Source: Planctomycetota bacterium (GTDB lineage Bacteria; Planctomycetota; Phycisphaerae; WQYP01). Taken from it: a stretch of DNA of 10,292 nucleotides. The notes beneath the pieces were generated by a model. That model searched no databases and was not told where the DNA came from. It saw nothing but the letters and a program-made list of their open reading frames with translations. The DNA is taken from positions 1 through 10,292 of the forward strand of contig JAJYGE010000185.1 in assembly GCA_021785155.1 (NCBI GenBank), in the 5' to 3' direction. This document shows, piece by piece, positions 5,875 through 10,292 of the stretch (position 1 is the stretch's first letter; the number at the start of each line of letters is the position of its first letter). The position numbers and the translations under genes were made by a program.

Positions 5875-6555
5875 ATGGACACTGACCGGCAATTTAAGGA
5901 TCGTATCTATGAACAGTTCGCACGCATTGGAAAAGCGGTTTGCAGCCCCACTCGGTTGGAAATACTTGAATTGCTCTGCCAGGCCCCCAAGAACGTGGAA
6001 GTTCTTGCACGGCAGGCCAATATCTCGGTAGCCAATGCGTCACAGCACCTGCAGGCACTGCGTGGTGCCGGGATGGTGGAAGGGCGTAAGAATGGTCTTT
6101 ATGTTATTTACCGCATCGCGGATCCGGCAGTTTGTACTTTTCTAATGGAAATGCGCGGCCTGGCGGAGCGCCGGCTTGCGGAAATTGATCGCATTACAAA
6201 AACCTTTCTGTCCGGGCATATCGGTCTGGAACCGGTGAACCGGGAGGAATTGCTGGCTCGCGTGCGGAGCGGCAAGGCCATGGTCATTGATGTTCGGCCC
6301 AGCGACGAATTTGCGGCTGGGCATATTAGCGGCGCGGTTTCAATTCCGCTGGGAGAGTTGGAATCGCGGCTATCTGAATTGCCGAGGGGAAAACCCATTG
6401 TGGCGTACTGCCGCGGCCCGTATTGCGTTCTGTCGGTCAAAGCGGTGGAGCGGTTGCGCGCTAAACATTATAAGGCATTTCGCCTGGAGGACGGAGTAAC
6501 CGACTGGGAGGCCCGGGGCTTCCAGGTTACGCGGGAGATGGAGATGTGGCACTGA
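5875..6555 (+). CDS. ArsR-family regulator fused to a rhodanese domain
   Basis: A 226-residue two-domain regulator. Residues about 13-95 are an ArsR/SmtB winged helix-turn-helix (CSPTRLEILELL, then SVANASQHLQALRGAGMV recognition helix, then RKNGLYVIYRI wing). Residues about 121-220 are a rhodanese domain (VIDVRPSDEFAAGHISGAVS) with active-site loop CRGPYC, Cys179-Cys184. Rhodanese cysteines carry persulfide, so the fusion probably senses a reactive sulfur species, or a metalloid or thiol stress, and changes DNA binding. Cys23, Cys35 and Cys87 lie in the DNA-binding half. The start is ATG 5875, with AGGAG 9 bases upstream; a TTG at 5845 is too early, lying beside the predicted start point. It leads a plus-strand gene set and diverges from ric. 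Confidence 0.93.
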   Translation: MDTDRQFKDRIYEQFARIGKAVCSPTRLEILELLCQAPKNVEVLARQANISVANASQHLQALRGAGMVEGRKNGLYVIYRIADPAVCTFLMEMRGLAERRLAEIDRITKTFLSGHIGLEPVNREELLARVRSGKAMVIDVRPSDEFAAGHISGAVSIPLGELESRLSELPRGKPIVAYCRGPYCVLSVKAVERLRAKHYKAFRLEDGVTDWEARGFQVTREMEMWH

Positions 6556-6653
6556 TTTCGATCTCGAGCGCCACAACATGGTTGGCGATCTGAGAAAAGC
6601 GTTGAGGGATTGCGGCGCAATTTGACATTGGTCTTTTGTGAAAGGTACTTTTC

Positions 6654-7013
6654 ATGCCACAGGCGATTTTGATAATCCTTGGTAATCCCCCGTATGACGG
6701 TACTGATACGGCGTGGAACGCGTTGCGTCTGGTTGGCCAGTTGCACAAGGATGGTGCGACGATGCGGCTTTTTTTGATGAACGACGCGGTCGATCTGGCC
6801 CGCGAAAGCATCAAACCGCCCGATGGTTATTTTGATCTGGTACGGATGGTCAAGGAATTGATTGCCACCGGGGTCGCGGTACGCGTTTGCGGTACATGCC
6901 AGGGCCGTTGCGGGATTGCGAAAGGTGAATCCTATTACCAAGGTGCGAATAAATCATCCATGATGGAGCTTTCCGATTGGGTACGCACCAGCGACCATAT
7001 TCTGACTTTTTGA
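6654..7013 (+). CDS. DsrE-family sulfur-relay-like protein
   Basis: A 119-residue protein of the DsrE/DsrF/YchN alpha-beta fold. It begins with ILIILGNPPYDGTDTAWNAL, the nucleotide-binding-like first strand and loop, and continues with VRLFLMNDAV-type second strand features (MRLFLMNDAVDLA, 38-50). It has the cysteine cluster VCGTCQGRCGI (Cys79, Cys82, Cys86) where relatives carry a persulfide-bearing cysteine. Such proteins move sulfane sulfur or sense it. AAAGG lies 8 bases before the ATG. The gene is 98 bases after the ArsR-rhodanese gene and 9 bases before the methyltransferase, so it is probably in one transcript. The pairing with a rhodanese domain supports a sulfur role; the substrate is unknown. 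Confidence 0.85.
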   Translation: MPQAILIILGNPPYDGTDTAWNALRLVGQLHKDGATMRLFLMNDAVDLARESIKPPDGYFDLVRMVKELIATGVAVRVCGTCQGRCGIAKGESYYQGANKSSMMELSDWVRTSDHILTF

Positions 7014-7022
7014 GGATGTCCG

Positions 7023-7601
7023 ATGAAAACACGCGAAAGTGGCATGCCCGATCAGCCCACCTGGGATACATTCTTTGATCCGGAGGCGACGCTGCGCGCC
7101 TTGGGCCTCAGACCAACGCATCGTGATGTCGCCGACTTCGGCTGCGGCTACGGCACATTTTCCATACCCGCAGCCAAAGTTGTCACTGGAATAGTTCATA
7201 GCTTCGATATTGATCCGAGCATGATTGCCGCAACCCGTGCCCGTGCCAAGGCGCACGGGATAACGAACATCCGAGCATCGCTATGCGATTTTATTTCCGA
7301 TGGCACCGGCCTGCGGGATGCAAGTGTCGATTACGCGATGCTGTTTAATATACTGCATGCTGAAAATCCGGACGTCCTCTTGCGTGAAGCCTGGAGAATT
7401 TTGTCCAGTGGCGGGCTATTGGCAATTATGCACTGGAACTATGACCCGACCACACCGCGCGGACCCAGCATGAGTATTCGACCCAAGCCGGGCGAATGCC
7501 GAGAGATGGCGGAAAAAGTGGGCTTTGAACTCGCAGGCCCTGAAAGCAACGCCTTGCCGCCATACCATTATGGTTTGATTATGTCGCGCCCGGGATCCTA
7601 A
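7023..7601 (+). CDS. Class I SAM-dependent methyltransferase
   Basis: A 192-residue Rossmann-fold methyltransferase. Motif I is DFGCGYGTF (38-46), the acidic end of strand 2 is Asp62 in SFDIDPSM, motif III-like SVDYAMLFNILH lies at 101-112, and the post-motif strand ILSSGGLLAIMHWNYDPTTP at 126-145. The N-terminal WDTFFDPEATLRALGL and the C-terminal RGPSMSIRPKPGECR belong to a small-molecule methyltransferase subgroup rather than rRNA enzymes. GAGG lies 7 bases before the ATG, and the start follows the dsrE-like stop by 9 bases, so the genes are co-translated. The substrate is unknown. From context, methylation of a metalloid, thiol or sulfide is conceivable. It lacks the multi-cysteine pattern of ArsM. 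Confidence 0.88.
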   Translation: MKTRESGMPDQPTWDTFFDPEATLRALGLRPTHRDVADFGCGYGTFSIPAAKVVTGIVHSFDIDPSMIAATRARAKAHGITNIRASLCDFISDGTGLRDASVDYAMLFNILHAENPDVLLREAWRILSSGGLLAIMHWNYDPTTPRGPSMSIRPKPGECREMAEKVGFELAGPESNALPPYHYGLIMSRPGS

Positions 7602-7861
7602 TTTTCGTTCAAGACGGAAGTAGCAGGCATCGTCCCCGACGCCGTCAGCTGGCCTCGGTACGTGAGGTTGCCTACGCTCAACGGCACGAGGGACCGTGCC
7701 TGATACGAAGCCGATTCCTGATCGTGGCGAAGATTAATGTTCCAATATTCGCCTTCTCCGCCTGACAGAAACTGCCACAAAAGTCCATTGTTATTCGTTT
7801 TAGAATCAGGACCGTGACCCTGGCCAGTGGCGTGGCTACAATCAATGCTGAAAGGATCCGG
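7598..7861 (-). pseudogene. Possible convergent gene fragment, unrecognised
   Basis: The 262 bases between the methyltransferase and hemerythrin genes contain a minus-strand frame, open from within the hemerythrin gene down to TAG 7598. Its composition looks protein-like: GLLWQFLSGGEGEYWNINLR, then SYQARSLVPLSVGNLTYRGQ. The segment WQFLSGGEGEYWNINL faintly resembles the end of DUF2249 domains (WEYL-x-x-GPE-x-W-x-VRI), which often occur beside hemerythrins, but I cannot confirm this. No start codon with a binding site lies outside the hemerythrin gene, so if real it is a 3' remnant. It may equally be chance openness. A hairpin GGCACG/CGTGCC occurs at 7683-7700. Confidence 0.2.
7814..7842 (+). 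promoter_or_regulatory. Possible promoter of the hemerythrin gene
   Basis: GTGACC (7814-7819) and TACAAT (7837-7842) are 17 bases apart, ending 21 bases before the hemerythrin start codon. The -10 box is good (5 of 6) and the -35 weak (4 of 6). The 262-base gap after the methyltransferase makes a separate promoter plausible. Confidence 0.35.
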
Positions 7862-7863
7862 GA

Positions 7864-8367
7864 ATGCCTGAATTTGACCACCCTCCGCTGAAACGCCATG
7901 AAAGCCTGCAGCCGTTTTCCCGCGATCACTTTATGGGCCTGAAAGCGGCGAATCAATTGATCAAGGCGGCGGATGCGGGCAACGCCGCGAGAATCGCGGC
8001 GGCGGCGTATTTTCGGCAATGCTGGGGCGCGGAAATCGCCGATCACTTTCGGGAAGAGGAGCAATTACTGATTCCGCTCATGCTGGATCCGGAAATTCAG
8101 CAGATGCGGCGCGAGCATGACAACATCCGGCATCTCGTGGCAACCGATCAGCGGCGAAATGCGCCAAAGTTGCCTCCATCATCACAATGGTGCGCCACGT
8201 TGGGCAGAGAACTCCATGACCACATCCGCTGGGAAGAAAGGGTGCTATTTGGAGCCATCCAGGCGCGAGCTACGCCGGCGCAACTGGGCCTCGTGGGAAA
8301 GGCCACGGCGGAAATTGAATCTCGCCGACCAGGCCTGCGCATCCGCGGTCGCGGGCCGCGAAAGTGA
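7864..8367 (+). CDS. Hemerythrin HHE-domain protein
   Basis: A 167-residue four-helix hemerythrin-like protein. Candidate di-iron ligands are His22 (FSRDHFMGL), His61 and Glu65 (HFREEEQLLIP), His85 (REHDNIRHLV), and His120 with Glu124/125 (HDHIRWEERVLF), which matches the spacing of HHE domains. Unlike RIC it has no DUF542 domain or CCGG motif. Members bind oxygen, nitric oxide or iron. The last 15-20 residues are a basic tail (RRPGLRIRGRGPRK). AAAGGA lies 8 bases before the ATG. It lies downstream of the regulator-DsrE-methyltransferase set and upstream of a toxin-antitoxin pair, whose promoter starts right after its stop. Role in oxygen or nitric oxide handling is inferred. Confidence 0.9.
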   Translation: MPEFDHPPLKRHESLQPFSRDHFMGLKAANQLIKAADAGNAARIAAAAYFRQCWGAEIADHFREEEQLLIPLMLDPEIQQMRREHDNIRHLVATDQRRNAPKLPPSSQWCATLGRELHDHIRWEERVLFGAIQARATPAQLGLVGKATAEIESRRPGLRIRGRGPRK

Positions 8368-8384
8368 GGAAAACACAGTGAGTC

Positions 8385-8413
8385 TTGACATTGCTGCGAA
8401 TGTTGTTTAGACT
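8385..8413 (+). promoter_or_regulatory. Promoter of the second toxin-antitoxin pair
   Basis: A perfect -35 TTGACA (8385-8390), a 17-base spacer and a -10 TAGACT (8408-8413) lie 39 bases before the antitoxin start codon. The -10 is itself the first six bases of a 10-base tandem repeat. A protein bound to the repeat would therefore cover the -10 and the start point. Confidence 0.7.
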
Positions 8414-8435
8414 AGCCTAGACTAGCCTAGACTAG
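8408..8435 (+). repeat. 10-base tandem repeat with five CTAG sites, likely operator
   Basis: TAGACTAGCC occurs at 8408-8417 and 8418-8427, then TAGACTAG at 8428-8435. The array contains five CTAG tetranucleotides every 5 bases. A 10-base period is about one helical turn, so identical contacts would fall on one DNA face. It starts at the -10 box and ends 17 bases before the antitoxin ATG. It is too short and has no spacers, so it is not CRISPR. Cooperative autorepression by the antitoxin-toxin complex is the likely use. Confidence 0.7.
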
Positions 8436-8452
8436 TTGTTTGGAGGTTTGCA

Positions 8453-8695
8453 ATGGTTAAAGTTGGAGCTTACGAGGCAAAAACGTATTTGCCGCGACTT
8501 TTGGATCAAGTTGAAGCCGGCGAAAGCATTGTCATCACCCGGCATGGTCGCGATGTGGCAATACTCTCGGCGATCAGCCCTGCCGCAGGCCGGCCGGACG
8601 CCGCCACGGCTATTGCCAAGTGGCGAAAGGCCCGCAAAGGTGTCACCCTTGGCGGCCTGAAAATTCAGGACCTCATTGAGCAGGGGCGTCCGTAA
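8453..8695 (+). CDS. Antitoxin, Phd/YefM-type
   Basis: An 80-residue antitoxin. The N-terminus VKVGAYEAKTYLPRLLDQVEAGESIVITRHGRDVAIL is the Phd/YefM fold that binds operator DNA. The C-terminal part (about 50-80) ends in GGLKIQDLIEQGRP, the segment that usually wraps a PIN toxin. GGAGG lies 6 bases before the ATG. Its stop overlaps the toxin start by one base (TAATG), a classic translational coupling. It is unrelated in fold to the DUF217 antitoxin at 1080-1322, so the two systems are independent acquisitions rather than a duplication. Confidence 0.9.
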   Translation: MVKVGAYEAKTYLPRLLDQVEAGESIVITRHGRDVAILSAISPAAGRPDAATAIAKWRKARKGVTLGGLKIQDLIEQGRP

Positions 8696-9102
8696 TGGAG
8701 TGGGTTTTTGATACATCCGTGACCATGGCCTGGTGCTTTGATGACGAATGCACGCCGCGAACGGAAGCATTGCTTGAAAAATTAGCACGCCAGCCCGCGA
8801 TCATTCCGGGACATTGGTCATTGGAAGTCGCCAACGTGCTGGCAATTGCAACAAAATCCGGACGTATTAACCGCACAAAGCGGACCGCCTTTATCCACAT
8901 GTTTGACGCATTTTCAATTCACGTTGACCCGGAAACCCACAGCCGCGCATGGAACGACATATTGCATTTGGCCGACACGTGCCGTCTGACGAGCTACGAT
9001 GCCGCCTATCTGGAACTTGCGATGCGCATTGGTATTCCTCTGGCAACAGATGATGAAGCACTGAAAAAAGCGGCACGGGCTAACGGTGTCGCCCTGCTGT
9101 AG
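8695..9102 (+). CDS. vapC: PIN-domain ribonuclease toxin, VapC family
   Basis: A 135-residue PIN toxin. The acidic centre is intact: Asp6 in EWVFDTSVTMAW, Glu44 in HWSLEVANVL, Asp102 in LTSYDAAYLELA, and Asp119/Asp120 in PLATDDEALKKAA. It therefore should be an active Mg-dependent ribonuclease. The ATG overlaps the antitoxin stop (TAATG), so no separate ribosome binding site is needed. The LTSYDAAYLELA subgroup differs from the first toxin in this window (GDSDAMIAA). Transcription would come from the promoter at 8385-8413. The truncated hemerythrin gene begins 24 bases after its stop. Confidence 0.92.
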   Translation: MEWVFDTSVTMAWCFDDECTPRTEALLEKLARQPAIIPGHWSLEVANVLAIATKSGRINRTKRTAFIHMFDAFSIHVDPETHSRAWNDILHLADTCRLTSYDAAYLELAMRIGIPLATDDEALKKAARANGVALL

Positions 9103-9126
9103 TAAAAATAGTTGTGAGGATTGTTG

Positions 9127-9216
9127 ATGCCCGTCAATATTGGCGATAAACACCAGGCGGATTTCAGCCAGCCCATTGAATTGATGATGGACTGCCACCG
9201 GAGAATTGAATCATTT
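9127..9216 (+). pseudogene. Truncated hemerythrin-domain gene (5' end only)
   Basis: ATG 9127 has GAGG 7 bases upstream, and the first 30 codons read like the start of a hemerythrin-domain protein: MPVNIGDK, then SQPIELMMDCHRRIESF. MMDCHRRIE-x-F is the first helix, with its ligand histidine, in a common hemerythrin group. After Phe30 the frame runs into the 3' end of the opposite-strand cupin gene and reads an unrelated 16 residues (TIQGKHSPALRFPLPP) to a TAA at 9265-9267. No other frame continues the hemerythrin. The gene has lost its last three helices, probably through a rearrangement whose junction lies near 9214. A chimeric assembly is the alternative. Confidence 0.65.
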
Positions 9217-9604
9217 ACGATCCAAGGCAAACACTCACCAGCACTTCGCTTTCCTCTTCCGCCTTAAGCGCATGGCGCACACCGGATGCCAGCACCAGCA
9301 TCTGACCGGCTTTTAGCTCATGTTCCACATCATCGGCGCTGATTTTCATCCAACCTTTGAGTACGTGCATGGTTACGACGCCTTGCGCGACATGTTCCGG
9401 CAGGTGTGAAAAATGATCAAACATAAACAATGCCAAAGTTACATTGCCATGCTTATATATGGTTTCCTGGCGATGCCCGCGTTCGCCCGCGTTTGATTCC
9501 GCCCGCAGGTTTGCGACTATGGAGTTCAAATTGATGGCTATGGCGGGACTGGCGAATCGATTCTCCGGATGGGGTCGCAACCGTTGATTATCAGCAGCTT
9601 TCAT
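9215..9604 (-). CDS. Small cupin-domain protein
   Basis: A 129-residue single cupin. The beta-barrel motifs are FDHFSHLPEHVAQGVVTMHVLKG (about 62-84, His67 and His71 as candidate metal ligands) and LKAGQMLVLASGVRHALKA (about 97-115, His111). The GRGHRQETIYKHGNVTLALF region before them is the first strand pair. Motif 1 lacks the usual HxH spacing, so metal binding is uncertain. GGAG lies 7 bases before the ATG. It follows the cytochrome gene by 64 bases on the same strand. Its TAA lies at the junction with the truncated hemerythrin gene, so the last residues (VSVCLGS) could have been altered there. No substrate can be assigned. Confidence 0.82.
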   Translation of the reverse strand: MKAADNQRLRPHPENRFASPAIAINLNSIVANLRAESNAGERGHRQETIYKHGNVTLALFMFDHFSHLPEHVAQGVVTMHVLKGWMKISADDVEHELKAGQMLVLASGVRHALKAEEESEVLVSVCLGS

Positions 9605-9668
9605 AATTCAACTCCTTTTTTTCATAATAGTAGGCGGTGAGTCTGGCTGGTTCCACCATTGCTAATTA

Positions 9669-10052
9669 TTATTGCGTCCGGTCAGGCACGGGAGGCTCAC
9701 TGGCCTTTTCGGCCTTGTTACTAACCGTATTCATATACCAGATCAGGGCGTTAAGCTCCGTCTGATGCGTATGTTTTGGCCCTGTGAGCATGACTTTATA
9801 TGTATTGGGCATAATACCCGCCGGATAGCCGGCCAGGTTCATTTTTCCCGGATCAAGGATCATCTCGCGGAGGAATGCGTAATCAGCAATCGTGATTTTG
9901 CCGTTGGTTAACTTCTGCGGATAACCCGCCAGATTCTTCCAGCTCGGTCCGACTCCATTGGTTCCATCAATACTGTGGCAACCGCTGCAGCCCATGGTGT
10001 TGTAGAGCTTTGCTCCCAGCACTTCAAGCCTTTGATGTTTGGGGGTTTCCAT
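9669..10052 (-). CDS. Cytochrome c domain protein, CoxB-like, no signal peptide
   Basis: A 127-residue mono-heme cytochrome c. GCSGCH gives the CxxCH heme site, preceded by LGAKLYNTM and followed by SIDGTNGVGPSWKNLAG. Met in YPAGIMPNTYK is the likely axial ligand, and LNALIWYMNTV is the last helix. These features match the C-terminal heme domain of cytochrome c oxidase subunit II (CoxB). Transmembrane hairpins and copper-site residues are absent, and no signal peptide or membrane anchor precedes the domain, though heme c is attached outside the cytoplasm. I choose ATG 10052 (GAGG just upstream). TTG 10064 and GTG 10022 (AAAGG 6 bases upstream) are alternatives, and none supplies a leader. With ATG 10052 it overlaps the upstream gene by 29 bases. 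Confidence 0.8.
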   Translation of the reverse strand: METPKHQRLEVLGAKLYNTMGCSGCHSIDGTNGVGPSWKNLAGYPQKLTNGKITIADYAFLREMILDPGKMNLAGYPAGIMPNTYKVMLTGPKHTHQTELNALIWYMNTVSNKAEKASEPPVPDRTQ

Positions 10053-10292
10053 TGGCCTCGTCAATGGCTTTCAATGCGATCAGTGAATGGGCATAGGCCG
10101 CGCCGGCCCGCATTTCCGCCGCCACCCAGATCGCTTCCATAATCTCCTCCCGCGTGGCCCCGTCCTTGGTCGCCTGCTTGGAATGTCCGGCAATGCACCA
10201 TGGGCACTGCGTAACATGCGCTACCGCCACCGCGATGAGTCGCTTAGTTTTGGCATCCAAGGCCCCGGGCGCGAAAACCTGCTTACTGAAAT
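10024..10292 (-). CDS. AhpD/carboxymuconolactone decarboxylase-like protein (partial)
   Basis: The 5' end lies beyond the right edge; 88 codons and the stop are visible. The frame enters as FSKQVFAPGALDAKTKRLIA, and the redox motif CPWCIAGHSKQA (CxxC plus His) is the AhpD active site found in alkylhydroperoxidase-like CMD proteins. GATREEIMEAIWVAAEMRAG and AYAHSLIALKAIDE are the following helices. These all-helical proteins reduce peroxides through the CxxC pair with a partner, or are of unknown function. The gene overlaps the cytochrome start, so both are translated together. The visible end (NPQTSKA) is short and normal for the family. Confidence 0.9.
   Translation of the reverse strand, partial: FSKQVFAPGALDAKTKRLIAVAVAHVTQCPWCIAGHSKQATKDGATREEIMEAIWVAAEMRAGAAYAHSLIALKAIDEANGNPQTSKA

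Noticed and set aside
6566..6600. Hairpin CGCCA...TGGCG between the regulator and DsrE genes
   Set aside because: Only five continuous pairs and no T run; too weak to call an attenuator or terminator.
6618..6647. TTGACA followed by TACTTT before the DsrE gene
   Set aside because: Spacing is 18 and the -10 would overlap the ribosome binding site, putting the start point inside the gene.
7678..8064. 128-codon minus-strand frame over the hemerythrin gene
   Set aside because: Antisense shadow, arginine-rich with no family features.
8408..8435. CRISPR-like array
   Set aside because: The 10-base units are directly adjacent without spacers; an operator-type tandem repeat fits better.
9198..9568. 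12-base inverted pair CCGGAGAATTGA (9198-9209) and its near complement (9557-9568) around the cupin gene
   Set aside because: One mismatch in 12 bases at this distance can occur by chance, and no other sign of an invertible segment is present.

Overview
The window is about 10.3 kb of moderately GC-rich bacterial DNA, densely coded in short operons on both strands. No rRNA, tRNA or CRISPR array was seen. Lineage cannot be fixed from the sequence. A ribosome silencing factor with a long acidic-then-lysine/alanine-rich tail, next to an arginyl-tRNA synthetase, and the mix of hemerythrin, VapBC and CoxB-type cytochrome genes suggest an environmental bacterium, perhaps of the planctomycete/verrucomicrobial group. 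That placement is a guess.

Layout. Positions 1-1855 are accessory DNA: a gene-poor stretch with hairpins, then a minus-strand vapBC-type toxin-antitoxin pair (683-1322) bracketed by 35-base imperfect inverted repeats (513-547 and 1401-1435), then the decayed C-terminus of an integrase-core transposase (1571-1825). Positions 1856-4807 are core genes on the minus strand: rsfS (translation) followed 6 bases later by argS. Positions 4993-8367 form a stress and sulfur/iron region. A minus-strand RIC-type iron-sulfur repair di-iron protein diverges from a plus-strand set made of an ArsR-rhodanese fusion regulator, a DsrE-family protein, a class I methyltransferase and a hemerythrin-domain protein. 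The 189-base divergent gap holds a good promoter for each side and a perfect 8-base-arm palindrome at the ric start point. Positions 8385-9102 hold a second toxin-antitoxin pair (Phd/YefM-like antitoxin plus PIN toxin). Its consensus-like promoter runs directly into a 10-base tandem repeat containing five CTAG tetranucleotides.

Positions 9127-10292 contain a hemerythrin gene cut off after about 30 codons, abutting the tail of a convergent gene. Beyond it lies a minus-strand run of an AhpD/carboxymuconolactone decarboxylase-like protein (open at the window edge), a CoxB-type cytochrome c domain without any export signal, and a small cupin.

How the genes may work together. The non-housekeeping cargo is dominated by metal and redox chemistry: di-iron repair, persulfide or rhodanese sensing, DsrE, hemerythrin, AhpD-like CxxC, heme c and cupin. 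A response to nitrosative, oxidative or reactive-sulfur stress is the simplest inference. The transposase remnant, inverted repeats, two toxin-antitoxin modules and a truncated gene show that the edges of this region have been rearranged.
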